Notes under the pieces: generated by a model | What the model saw: only the letters and a program-made list of their open reading frames with translations | Database searches by the model: none | Told to the model about the DNA's origin: nothing | In this document: piece after piece, positions 1 through 8,402 of the stretch | How positions within the stretch are numbered: position 1 is the stretch's first letter | Layout of the letters: each line of letters begins with the position of its first letter | Made by a program: the position numbers and the translations under genes | Source: Brevundimonas bullata | GTDB taxonomy: Bacteria; Pseudomonadota; Alphaproteobacteria; Caulobacterales; Caulobacteraceae | Direction of reading: 5' to 3' | Assembly: GCF_003350205.1 (NCBI RefSeq) | Contig: NZ_QLLC01000002.1 | Span: forward strand, 62,001 to 126,000 | DNA length: 64,000 bases

Positions 1-2
1 AG

Positions 3-1247
3 CCAGGCCCGGATGTCGCCGCGAGCATCGAAGGGTTGCAGCCCGATCAGGTCGCCCAGTTCATGATGACCTCGGGCTCGACCGGCCTGCCCAAGGTCGT
101 GCCGCTGAGCCTGAAATCGGTCGCCGCCAACACGGCCCAGGCCGCCCAGGTGATCGGCGAAGGCTATGCCTGGTCGGGGCAGATGCTGGGCTGGATGCCG
201 TGGAACCATGTGGCGGGGGCGGCGGTGCTGCGCGCCGTTCTGCTGGCGGGCGGCGCCTTCTACATCGACGACGGCAAGCCCATGCCGGGCCTGTTTGAGG
301 AGTCGATCCGCAACCTGCGCGAGCTGCCGGTGCGCTACTATGTCAACGTCCCCACCGGCTACGCCATGCTGGCCGACGCGCTGGAGGCGGACGCCGAGCT
401 GCGCCGGACCTTCTTCTCGGACCTGCGGGTCATGGTCTTCGGCGGCGCGGCCCTGAGCCAGTCGGTCAGCGATCGGATTCAGGCCATGGCGGTGCAGGAA
501 ACCGGCCATCGCATCATGCTGACCTCGGCCTATGGCGCGACCGAAACCACGGCGGGCTTCATGGTGGTGCATCAGTACACCGACCGTCTGGGTCTGGGCC
601 TGCCGGTGCCGGGCGTCGAGGTGAAGCTGGTCCCGCATGACGCCGACAAGTTCGAGGTGCGGGTGCGCGGCCCCAACGTCATGGCCGGCTATCACGACGA
701 CGCGGCGCGGACCGCCGAGGCGTTCGACGCCGACGGCTATTACCGCATGGGCGACCTGGCGACCCTCGCCGACCGGGACGATCCGGCCCAGGGCGTCTTC
801 TTCGCCGGGCGGCTGGCGGACCAGTTCAAGCTGTCGACCGGCTCCTGGGTGTTCGGGGCGCAGATGCGCGAAGCCGCCTTGCAGGCCCTGGCGCCTTTGG
901 CCGCCGAGGTGGTGCTGTGCGACGACAACCGACCGTGGCTGGGCGTTCTGGCCTGGCCCTCGGCCGCCGGGATCAAGGCGGCGCTGGACATGGAGGTCGT
1001 CGAGGCCATGACCTCGGGCGCTCTGGCGCAGGCGGCGCGGGAACGCCTGGCCGCGCACAACGCCTCGGCCCACGGCGCCAGCGGCCGCATCGCCCGGCTG
1101 GCCTTCCTGACCACGCCGCCCGATCCGAACGCTCACGAGGTGTCGGACAAGGCCACCATCAATCGCCGCGCCGTCATCGACAACCGCAAGCCCCAGGTCG
1201 ACGCCCTCTACGCCGAGCCGCCGGGGCCGGGCGTGGTCGTCGCCTGA
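3..1247 (+). CDS. Feruloyl-CoA-synthase-like AMP-dependent acyl-CoA ligase (5' truncated by window)
   Basis: The reading frame is open to the first base, so the N-terminal part lies outside the window; 414 residues are visible. The ATP-binding A3 motif is MTSGSTGLPK and the A5 region reads SAYGATETT, both diagnostic of the ANL adenylate-forming superfamily. The C-terminus (SDKATINRRAV, then EPPGPGV) and the YIDDGKP block match the feruloyl-CoA synthase branch rather than fatty-acyl ligases. It should activate a carboxylic acid, plausibly a phenylpropanoid, with ATP and CoA in the cytoplasm. A thiolase follows 17 bp downstream on the same strand, which suggests an operon. The family is well supported; the substrate is not determinable. 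Confidence 0.85.
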   Translation, partial: PGPDVAASIEGLQPDQVAQFMMTSGSTGLPKVVPLSLKSVAANTAQAAQVIGEGYAWSGQMLGWMPWNHVAGAAVLRAVLLAGGAFYIDDGKPMPGLFEESIRNLRELPVRYYVNVPTGYAMLADALEADAELRRTFFSDLRVMVFGGAALSQSVSDRIQAMAVQETGHRIMLTSAYGATETTAGFMVVHQYTDRLGLGLPVPGVEVKLVPHDADKFEVRVRGPNVMAGYHDDAARTAEAFDADGYYRMGDLATLADRDDPAQGVFFAGRLADQFKLSTGSWVFGAQMREAALQALAPLAAEVVLCDDNRPWLGVLAWPSAAGIKAALDMEVVEAMTSGALAQAARERLAAHNASAHGASGRIARLAFLTTPPDPNAHEVSDKATINRRAVIDNRKPQVDALYAEPPGPGVVVA

Positions 1248-1264
1248 AACAGAGAGAATATCCG

Positions 1265-2485
1265 ATGGTCTATATCCTGGGCGGCTGGCAGTCCGACTTC
1301 AAACGCAACTGGGCCCGCGAGGGGCTGGAGATCGGCGATGGTTTCGCCGAGGCCCTGCACGGCGGCCTCGACGCCGTAGGCATGGCGCCGGGCGAGATCG
1401 AGGTCGGCCATGTCGGCAACTTCGTCGGCGACCTGTTCTCGGGGCAGGGGCAACTGGGCGGCTTCTTCGCCATGGCCGACCCGGCCTTCGACGGTCTGCC
1501 GACCTCGCGGCACGAGGCGGCCTGCGCCTCGGGCAGCATCGCCCTGCTGGCGGCGATGGCGGACATCGAGTCCGGTCGCTATGGAACCGCCGCCGTCCTG
1601 GGGCTGGAGATGATGCGCAACGTGCCGGGCGAAACGGGCGCGGCCTATCTGGGGGCCGCCGCCTGGGTCGGGCATGAGTATCAGGGCGCACGCTACGTCT
1701 GGCCGCGCGCCTTTTCGGAACTGACCGACGAATACGACCGTCGCTACGGCATCGACGAGGCGCACCTGCGTCGCATCTCCCAGATCAATTTCGCCAACGC
1801 CAAGCTGAACCCCAACGCCCAGACGCGCGACTATGTCTTCAACGAAGCCAGCTTTGCGGCCGATGACGAGGCTAATCCGGTCATCGAGGGCCGGGTGCGC
1901 AAGAGCGACTGCGGCCAGGTGACGGACGGGGCGGCCATGGTGGTCCTGGCCTCGGCCGAGCGGGCTACGGACTATGCCCGGCGGCGCGGCGTGCCGCTGG
2001 AATTCCTGCCGCGCATCAAGGGTTGGGGCCATCGGTCGGGACCGATCAGCTATCAGCGCAAGGTCGAGGCCAGCGCCGGGGCGCCTTACGTCTTCCCGCA
2101 GGTCAAGCGCGCCATCGATGAGGCGCGGGCGCGGGCGGGGCTGTCGTTGGAGGCTATCGACGCCGTGGAGACGCACGACTGCTTCGCCATGACCGAATAC
2201 ATGGCCATCGACCATCTGGGCCTGACCGCGCCGGGCGAGAGCTGGAAGGCGGTCGAGGCAGGGGATATCGAGATCGGCGGACGCCTGCCGATCAACCCGT
2301 CGGGCGGGCTGATCGGCTGCGGCCATCCGGTCGGAGCAACCGGGGTGCGGATGGCGCTGGACGCCTTCCGCCAGACGACGGGGACGGCGGGCGGCGGTCA
2401 GGTCGAGGGGGCGCGTAACGTCCAGACTCTGAACATCGGCGGCTCGACCACCACGACCGTCAGCCTGGTGATCGGTCGCGACTAA
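1265..2485 (+). CDS. Thiolase family protein (acetyl-CoA acetyltransferase / SCP2-thiolase-like)
   Basis: A 406-residue thiolase. The nucleophilic Cys is C87 in EAACASGS, a second Cys lies in the ETHDCFAMTEY block, and the C-terminal active-site loop is GGLIGCGHPVGATG. This HDC arrangement is typical of SCP2/SCPx-type thiolases. The frame is open further upstream, but the ATG at 1265 follows the ligase stop with a purine-rich GAGAGAA sequence before it, and the protein then begins exactly at the thiolase N-terminus (MVYILGG). It probably cleaves or condenses beta-ketoacyl-CoA intermediates made by the neighbouring ligase. Convergent with the thioesterase gene to its right. Confidence 0.88.
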   Translation: MVYILGGWQSDFKRNWAREGLEIGDGFAEALHGGLDAVGMAPGEIEVGHVGNFVGDLFSGQGQLGGFFAMADPAFDGLPTSRHEAACASGSIALLAAMADIESGRYGTAAVLGLEMMRNVPGETGAAYLGAAAWVGHEYQGARYVWPRAFSELTDEYDRRYGIDEAHLRRISQINFANAKLNPNAQTRDYVFNEASFAADDEANPVIEGRVRKSDCGQVTDGAAMVVLASAERATDYARRRGVPLEFLPRIKGWGHRSGPISYQRKVEASAGAPYVFPQVKRAIDEARARAGLSLEAIDAVETHDCFAMTEYMAIDHLGLTAPGESWKAVEAGDIEIGGRLPINPSGGLIGCGHPVGATGVRMALDAFRQTTGTAGGGQVEGARNVQTLNIGGSTTTTVSLVIGRD

Positions 2486-2499
2486 GGCCTCAGGCCTCG

Positions 2500-2516
2500 G
2501 GACGGCTCAGCCGTCC
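2500..2516. terminator. Short inverted repeat between convergent genes
   Basis: GGACGGCT and AGCCGTCC flank a single C between the thiolase stop and the thioesterase stop, overlapping the last thioesterase codons. No T-run follows on either strand, so terminator function is only possible. Confidence 0.3.
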
Positions 2517-2992
2517 TGACGCCGGACGCGGATGGCGATGGCGGCGGAGCCGTGGGCGATGGTCAGGCCCTCGGGCGTCGAGACCGTGACCTCGGCCACA
2601 ACCTTGCGCGGGTCGGCATAAACCGCGCGGCCCTCGGCGATCAGCCGTCCGCAGCCGATGGGGGCGGCGTTGAGGAAGCGCATCGACAGGTCGGTGGACA
2701 GCAGGAACTCGCCCGGCTTCAGCAGGGTCATGGCCGCCCCGCCGCCGACGATGTCGACCAGGGCCGCCGTCACCCCGCCATGGACCAGCCCGACGAAGTT
2801 GGAGTGGCCGGGGTCGATGTCGCACTCGACCCGCATGAAGCCTTCAGCCGCCTCGACCGGACGGGCGGCCAGGCGGTTGACGAAACCGCCCGGCCAGACC
2901 GTCTCGACCCAGCGGCGCGCCAGCTCCAGCCCGCTCTGCGCCGGGTCGAGGGCGAAGGCGGGCGGCTGGATCATCTGGGGCGACGCAGTCAT
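2507..2992 (-). CDS. PaaI-family hotdog-fold acyl-CoA thioesterase
   Basis: A 161-residue single hotdog domain. The family signature lies in VHGGVTAALVDIVGGGA (about residues 72-88), with the HGG turn and an acidic residue on the following helix as in PaaI/YbgC-type thioesterases. The C-terminal strand block (TPEGLTIAHGSAAIA) is also typical. It should hydrolyse acyl- or aryl-CoA esters in the cytoplasm and may rescue CoA from dead-end intermediates of the surrounding pathway. Its ATG overlaps the stop of the upstream flavin oxidoreductase as ATGA, so the two are probably translationally coupled. It is the last gene of the long minus-strand run. Confidence 0.85.
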   Translation of the reverse strand: MTASPQMIQPPAFALDPAQSGLELARRWVETVWPGGFVNRLAARPVEAAEGFMRVECDIDPGHSNFVGLVHGGVTAALVDIVGGGAAMTLLKPGEFLLSTDLSMRFLNAAPIGCGRLIAEGRAVYADPRKVVAEVTVSTPEGLTIAHGSAAIAIRVRRQDG

Positions 2993-3936
2993 GCCGCGGC
3001 GCTCCGGGGCGCGGTCAGGCCGGCGAAGCGGGCGGCGGCGGCGCGGTATTCAGCCTCCAGCCGATCCACCACGACGGCGGTCGGCTCGACGGCGCCGACC
3101 TTTTGCAGGCCCTGACCGGCGGCCCAGATGTCACGCCAGCGCTTGTGCGCGGCGTCGCCGGAATAGTCGCGGGTGATGGGACCGCCCAGCGCGTCCGGGT
3201 CCATGCCCGCCGCGCGCAGGCTGGGCTTCAACCACGATGCGGGCGTGCCTGTGATGGCCGAGGAGACGATAAGGTCATCCGGCCCGCAGTCCACGATCAT
3301 CTGCTTGTAGGGGTCTTGCGCCCGGCTCTCGGCGGCGGCCAGGAAGCGGGTGCCCATATAGACCATGTCGGCCCCGGCGGCGATCGCGCCCGCCACGCCC
3401 GCGCCGTCGGCGATGCCGCCGCCGATGGTCAGCCAGCCGTCGAAGAACTCGCGCACCGCCGAGACAAAGGCGAAGGGCGACAGATGGCCGGTGTGGCCGC
3501 CCGCGCCGGCGCTGATGCAGGCCAGGCCGTCCACGCCCGCGTCCGCCGCCTTTTTCGCCAGCGCCATGTTGACCACGTCGGCGAAGACCAGGCCGCCATA
3601 GGCCTTGACCGTCTCCATCACCGGCTTGGGCGAGCCCAGGGCGGTGATGACGATGGGCGGCTTGTACTGGGCCACCAGGGCCAGATCCTCGGCCAGACGG
3701 GCGTTGGTCGAATGGGTGATCAGGTTGGCGACCCAGGGACCGTCGCCGGGCGACAGGGCGTCGGTGATCTGGCCCATCCAGGCGTCGAGGTCGGCGACCG
3801 TGCGGCAGTTGGGGGTCGGAAAGGCGCCGCCGATCCCGGCCTTGCAGGCGGCGATGACCAGTTCCGGCCCGCTGACCAGGAACATGGGCGCCGCGATCAC
3901 GGGCAGGCGCATCGGGTGGGGGAAGGCGGTGGTCAT
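2989..3936 (-). CDS. NAD(P)H-dependent flavin oxidoreductase / nitronate monooxygenase family
   Basis: A 315-residue TIM-barrel protein of the 2-nitropropane dioxygenase (NMO) family. FMN phosphate-binding motifs are visible as AGAGGHTG and GGGIADG, and the N-terminal strand reads PVIAAPMFLVSG. The start is placed at 3936 because its ATG overlaps the stop of the upstream synthetase gene (ATGA), although the frame is open further upstream. Members of this family oxidise nitronates, or reduce quinones or enoyl groups with FMN. In this CoA-ester cluster, a reductase or oxidase role on a pathway intermediate is as likely as nitronate removal. Confidence 0.85.
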   Translation of the reverse strand: MTTAFPHPMRLPVIAAPMFLVSGPELVIAACKAGIGGAFPTPNCRTVADLDAWMGQITDALSPGDGPWVANLITHSTNARLAEDLALVAQYKPPIVITALGSPKPVMETVKAYGGLVFADVVNMALAKKAADAGVDGLACISAGAGGHTGHLSPFAFVSAVREFFDGWLTIGGGIADGAGVAGAIAAGADMVYMGTRFLAAAESRAQDPYKQMIVDCGPDDLIVSSAITGTPASWLKPSLRAAGMDPDALGGPITRDYSGDAAHKRWRDIWAAGQGLQKVGAVEPTAVVVDRLEAEYRAAAARFAGLTAPRSAAA

Positions 3937-5660
3937 GCGGATTTCAGGTGTCCGGATTGGTCGCCCAGGGACTGGCGCAGTTCGCGCTTCAGCACCTTGC
4001 CGACAGGGTTGCGCGGCAGGACGGCGATGACCTCCAGCCGTTCGATCTGCTTGTAGACGGCCACGTGCTTGTCGCCGGTCAGGAAGCGGTTGATGTCGCC
4101 CAGGTCGGCGCTCTGGCCGGGCTTGAAGACGACGAAGGCGCACAGGCGTTCGCCCAGGTTCGGGTCGGGCGCGCCGACCACGGCGGCGTCGGCCACGGCC
4201 GGGTGGCCGATCAGATGGCCCTCGATCTCCTCGGACGAGATGTTCATCCCGCCGCGGATGATGACGTCCTTCAGACGCCCGACGAAGCGATAGAACTGCA
4301 GCCGGTCGCCGGCCAGTTCGAACAGGTCGCCGGTGCGGAACCAGCCCTCGCCGTCAAAGGCGCGGGCGTTGATCTCGGGCGCGCGCCAATAGCCGGAAAA
4401 GACCGTCGCGCCCTTGACCCGCAGCTCGCCGGGAAGGCCCGGCTCGGTGATCTCCTGCTCGGTCTCGGGATCGACTAGGCGGGTGAAGATGCGGTCGTGC
4501 AGCAGGGCCTTCCATTCAAAGCCGTCGCCCAGGCGCGGGAACAGGACGGCGCGTTCGGCGGCGTCGGGCACGTCCTTCTGGGCGCTGGGGAAGGAGGCGC
4601 CTTCGTTGGAGCCGAAATAGTTGACGATCTGGACGCCGTATTTCTCGTGGAAGGTGCGGACCATCCATTCCGACAGGGGCGCCGAGCCCGAGCCGATGGC
4701 GCGCAGCCGACCGAAGTCCACGCCCTCCAGCAGGGCCTCGTTCTGCAGCAGCAGGTTCAGGATGGCGGGCGGGGCGACGGTGTAGTCGATCTTCTCGTCG
4801 CGGACCTGTTGCAGGAAGATCTGCAGGTCGAACGGCTGATGCTGGACCAGCACCCCGCCCAGCAGCAGCCAGGAGACGAAACTGGTCGAGATGCCCGCCA
4901 TGTTCACCATGGGGAAGGGGTTCAGCAGGACCGCGCCGGGCTTCAGATCGGCGGCGTCTGTGACGCCGGCGCCCATGATGATCCACTCGTTGTGGCTGCG
5001 CGGCACGCCCTTGGGCTCGGCCTCGGTGCCCGAGGTCCAGCAGATGGTGACGATGTCGTCGGCGCAGATGTTCGTCGCGCGGGCGGCGGCGCGACCGGCC
5101 TCGATCTCGGCCTCATCCAGCCCGGCGGCGCGGGCGTCGAGGTCGATGCTTCCATCGGGCGCATGGCCGCCGACGACCAGGACGGTGTTCAGGGCGGCGG
5201 CGCCCGTCTGGACCGCCAGCATCATCTCGGCGTGGGCGTGCTTGCCGATGCGGGCGGCGGTGACGACGGCCTTGGCGTCGGTCTTGCGGAGGATATAGGC
5301 CAGTTCGTGCTCGCGGTACTGGACCGGAGCGGGGGTGATGATGGCGCCGAGGCGGATGCAGGCCAGATAGATCAGGCCCAGTTCGATGACGTTAGGCAAC
5401 TGCACCGCCACCACGTCGTCACGGCCGACCCCGGTTGCGTGCAGGACAGCGACATAGCGCGCCACCCTGTCCTCGACCTGGGCCCAGGTCAGGCGGGCCG
5501 GGGCGCCGCCCATGATGGCCTCGCGGTTGATGGGATCGACGACGGATTCGGCGTCGGGCATGGCGGCGACGTGGCGGCGGAACAGATCGTCCAGCGTCTC
5601 CTCGCCCCACCAGCCCCTGGCCTTGAAATCGCGGATGCGCTCCTCCGGCACGACGATCAT
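3933..5660 (-). CDS. AMP-dependent acyl-CoA synthetase (cyclohexanecarboxylate/2,3-DHB-AMP-ligase-like)
   Basis: A full-length 575-residue ANL ligase. A3 reads TICWTSGTEAEPKG, where the usual second TG of TSGTTGxPKG is replaced by EAE. A5 is NYFGSNEG, A8 is GRLKDVIIRGGMNISSEEIE, and the catalytic lysine lies in RNPVGKVLKREL. The N-terminus (RIRDFKARGWW) resembles cyclohexanecarboxylate-CoA ligase and dihydroxybenzoate-AMP ligase. It activates an acid to its CoA thioester in the cytoplasm. Its 3' end overlaps the flavin oxidoreductase gene by 4 bp, and the next synthetase gene lies 37 bp upstream. The variant A3 loop is worth noting, but the lysine and glycines are kept. Confidence 0.88.
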   Translation of the reverse strand: MIVVPEERIRDFKARGWWGEETLDDLFRRHVAAMPDAESVVDPINREAIMGGAPARLTWAQVEDRVARYVAVLHATGVGRDDVVAVQLPNVIELGLIYLACIRLGAIITPAPVQYREHELAYILRKTDAKAVVTAARIGKHAHAEMMLAVQTGAAALNTVLVVGGHAPDGSIDLDARAAGLDEAEIEAGRAAARATNICADDIVTICWTSGTEAEPKGVPRSHNEWIIMGAGVTDAADLKPGAVLLNPFPMVNMAGISTSFVSWLLLGGVLVQHQPFDLQIFLQQVRDEKIDYTVAPPAILNLLLQNEALLEGVDFGRLRAIGSGSAPLSEWMVRTFHEKYGVQIVNYFGSNEGASFPSAQKDVPDAAERAVLFPRLGDGFEWKALLHDRIFTRLVDPETEQEITEPGLPGELRVKGATVFSGYWRAPEINARAFDGEGWFRTGDLFELAGDRLQFYRFVGRLKDVIIRGGMNISSEEIEGHLIGHPAVADAAVVGAPDPNLGERLCAFVVFKPGQSADLGDINRFLTGDKHVAVYKQIERLEVIAVLPRNPVGKVLKRELRQSLGDQSGHLKSA

Positions 5661-5697
5661 GTCGGTCTTCTCCCTGGTTCTCTTTTACGTCTTCCGG

Positions 5698-7176
5698 TCA
5701 TTGAGGCGCCGGATAGATCAGTGACTTCACCTCGCCGCGCACCACCTTGCCCACCGGATTGCGGGGCAGGGCGGCGACGATATGAAGGGTCTTGGGGGTG
5801 CGCACCGGGCCGACGGCCTCGCGCACGAAGGCGGTCAGGGCCTCGGGCGTCACCGAAGGGTCGTCCAGGGCCGCGACGGCCTCCAGCCGCTCGCCCCAGA
5901 CAGGGTCGGCGACGCCGAAGGCGCAGGCCTCGCGCACGGCGGGGTGGGCGTTCAGCGCGGCCTCGACCTCGCCGGGATAGATGTTGTAGCCGCCGCTGAT
6001 GATCAGCTCTTTCGAGCGGCCCAGCAGGAACAGGTAGCCGTCGGCGTCCAGCCGTCCGATGTCGCCCGTCTTCAGCCAGCCGTCGTGGCGGGCGGCGTCA
6101 GTCTGCTCCGGGTCGTCCAGATAGACGGTGGCGGCCAGGTCGCCGCGCACCAGGATCTCGCCCTCCGTCTCGCCCGTGCGAACCGCGCCGTCGGCGTCCA
6201 GCAAGGCGACCGGCGTGTCCGGGAACAGTCGCCCGACCGAGGTCCGCAGTTCGGGCCGGGCCATCTCGGCGGGCGACAGGCCGGCGATGGTCATGGGGGC
6301 TTCGGTCTGGCCGTAGAGGGTCGAGAGCACCGGCCCGAAGCGGGCCACGGCCTCGGCGATCCGCGCGGGCGGCATGGGGGCGGCGGAATAGGTCAGGTGG
6401 CGCAGTCGGGCGAAGTCGCCCGGAACAAAGCGGCCTTCCTCCATCAGCAGATAGATCAGGGTCGGCGGCATGAAGACGGTGGTGATCCGGCTCTTCAGTT
6501 CGCGCAGAATGGCCTCGCGCTCCGGCTTGTCCAGCAGGACATGAGCCCCGCCCGCCGCCAGCACCGGCAGGATGTAGTGCGAGGCCCCGTGCGTCAGCGG
6601 CGCGACGGCCAGGTTCACATCGTCGGGGTCGAAGCCATAGAAACTATGTAGCGAGCGCAGCGCCGCCGCCCCGCTGCGGAGGCTTTGCAGCACCCCCTTG
6701 GGCACGCCGGTCGAGCCGCCGGTGAATTTCAGGGCGAAGGGGCTTTCGGGATCGTCGGAAATCGGGGGCAGGGTCGCCGCATCGACCGGGGCCGCGCGCC
6801 AGTCGTCGAGCGCAAGCGGACGGGCCGTCTCGCCCATGGCCTGGGCGGATTCGACGTCGTGGAGGGTCAGGCGCAGACCGGCGCGCTGCTGGAACAGGCT
6901 GTTCAGGCGCGGACCGTTGCGCGGGTTCAGCGGCGTCCAGACCGCTCCGGCACGCAGGATGGCCAGGTAGGCGACGACATGGTCGGCGCTGTTGGCGGCG
7001 CACAGGCCGACGCGGTCGCCGGGTCTGACATTGCGCGCGATCAGGTCGGCGGCGGCGGCCTCGACCCGGGCGACCAACTGGCCGTGGCTGAGGACGCGGT
7101 CGCCGTCGAACAGGGCGGAACGGTCGCGCTTGTCGCTCAGGTTGTCGTAGAGGGCGCGGATCGGGTGCCGGATCAT
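5698..7176 (-). CDS. AMP-dependent acyl-CoA synthetase (class I adenylate-forming)
   Basis: A 492-residue ANL ligase. A3 is FTGGSTGVPKG, A5 is TLYGQTEAP, A8 is GRSKELIISGGYNIYPGEVE, and the catalytic lysine lies in RNPVGKVVRGEV. It is shorter than its neighbour and belongs to a different subfamily, so the two genes are not a recent duplication. Together with the left-edge ligase this makes three CoA ligases in 7 kb, which suggests several acid intermediates or products from one substrate. Its ATG overlaps the stop of the upstream thiolase gene by 4 bp. Confidence 0.88.
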   Translation of the reverse strand: MIRHPIRALYDNLSDKRDRSALFDGDRVLSHGQLVARVEAAAADLIARNVRPGDRVGLCAANSADHVVAYLAILRAGAVWTPLNPRNGPRLNSLFQQRAGLRLTLHDVESAQAMGETARPLALDDWRAAPVDAATLPPISDDPESPFALKFTGGSTGVPKGVLQSLRSGAAALRSLHSFYGFDPDDVNLAVAPLTHGASHYILPVLAAGGAHVLLDKPEREAILRELKSRITTVFMPPTLIYLLMEEGRFVPGDFARLRHLTYSAAPMPPARIAEAVARFGPVLSTLYGQTEAPMTIAGLSPAEMARPELRTSVGRLFPDTPVALLDADGAVRTGETEGEILVRGDLAATVYLDDPEQTDAARHDGWLKTGDIGRLDADGYLFLLGRSKELIISGGYNIYPGEVEAALNAHPAVREACAFGVADPVWGERLEAVAALDDPSVTPEALTAFVREAVGPVRTPKTLHIVAALPRNPVGKVVRGEVKSLIYPAPQ

Positions 7177-8402
7177 GCCGCCGGGCGCTCCAGGATAGTG
7201 ACGACGGTCGCCGCCTCCTCGACGCCGAGGAAACCGCCGCCGTTCTCGGCGGCTGCGATGCGGGCGCCCGCGACCTGACGGTCGCCGGCCTCGCCGCGCA
7301 GGTGCTGGATCAGTTCATACAGCTGGCCGATGCCGGTGGCGCCGACCGGGTGTCCCTTGGCCACCAGACCGCCGGACGGGTTGACCGGTGTGCGGCCGCC
7401 CAGGGCGAAATCGCCCGCCCTCAGCCGCGCCCCGACCTCGCCGGGCGCGGCCAGACCCAGGTTCTCGATCTGCTGCAGTTCGGCGTAGCTGGTGGCGTCG
7501 TGAACCTCGACCAGGTCCACGGCCTCCGGCCCCAGACCGGCCTGCTCATAGGCGGCGCGGGCGGCGCGGCGGCCGATATGGTTGGCGTAGTCGTCGGGCG
7601 CGCGGTCGGTGGCGCTGACCAGGGCGCAGCCGCGCACCCGCACGGCGCGGGCGGCGGCGCCCAGCCGCTCCAGCCCCTTGGCCGAACAGACCACCATGGC
7701 CGCCGCGCCGTCGCTGACGGGCGCGCACATGGCGCGGGTGAAGGGGAAGACGATGGGCTTGTCGGCCATCACCTGATCCACCGTCATCGGCGTGCGGTAT
7801 TGCGACTTGGGGTTGAAGGCGGCGGCGGTGTGGTTCTTGGCCGCGAGGCGGGCGAAGTCTTCCTGGGTCGTGCCGAAGCGGGCCATGTGGGCGCGGGCCT
7901 GGGCGGCGTAGAGATCCATGAACAGGCTGCGGCCTTCACCCGGCGCTTCACCGCCCATGGCGGCGATATAGGCCAGCACGCCCTCGCGGTCGTGGATGTC
8001 GGTCCCGCCCATGAAGGCGGCGGCGACGCGGTCGGGCCGGTCGGGCCAGACCATCTTCTCGGCCCCGACGATCAGGGCGACGTCGCCCGCACCCGCGCGC
8101 AGCCACTGGATCGCCTGATGCAGGGCCGTCGAGCCCGAGGCGCAGGCGTTCTCGACATTGATCACGGGGATGCCGGTCAGGCCCAGCGGGCGCAGGGCGA
8201 TCTGGCCCCGCACCGTGTTCTGGCCCTCCAGCATGGGCTGGCGGGTGTTGGAGAACCAGGCGGCCTCGATGTCGCCGACCTGCGCGCCCGCGTCGGCCAG
8301 GGCGTCGCGCACGGCCTCGGCGGTCAGGCTCTTCACCGTGTCGGCGGGGCGTTTGCCCAGGGCGGTCATGGACACGCCGGCGATGAAGACCGGCGCCGTC
8401 AT
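7173..8402 (-). CDS. Thiolase family protein (SCP2-thiolase-like)
   Basis: A 409-residue thiolase. The acylated Cys is C87 in NVENACASGST, and the catalytic His lies in GGLVAKGHPVGATG. In the block where SCP2-type thiolases usually have HDC, this protein has HDATSYAEL, so the second Cys is absent from that site. The true start is the ATG at 8402, which overlaps the aldehyde dehydrogenase stop (ATGA); an in-frame extension upstream lies within that gene and is discounted. It probably acts on a beta-ketoacyl-CoA produced after CoA activation, though the missing Cys leaves its exact chemistry open. Confidence 0.87.
   Translation of the reverse strand: MTAPVFIAGVSMTALGKRPADTVKSLTAEAVRDALADAGAQVGDIEAAWFSNTRQPMLEGQNTVRGQIALRPLGLTGIPVINVENACASGSTALHQAIQWLRAGAGDVALIVGAEKMVWPDRPDRVAAAFMGGTDIHDREGVLAYIAAMGGEAPGEGRSLFMDLYAAQARAHMARFGTTQEDFARLAAKNHTAAAFNPKSQYRTPMTVDQVMADKPIVFPFTRAMCAPVSDGAAAMVVCSAKGLERLGAAARAVRVRGCALVSATDRAPDDYANHIGRRAARAAYEQAGLGPEAVDLVEVHDATSYAELQQIENLGLAAPGEVGARLRAGDFALGGRTPVNPSGGLVAKGHPVGATGIGQLYELIQHLRGEAGDRQVAGARIAAAENGGGFLGVEEAATVVTILERPAA

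Noticed and set aside
917..1264. An upstream extension of the first thiolase gene
   Set aside because: It overlaps the ligase in another frame with Arg-rich sequence; the thiolase proper begins at the ATG at 1265.
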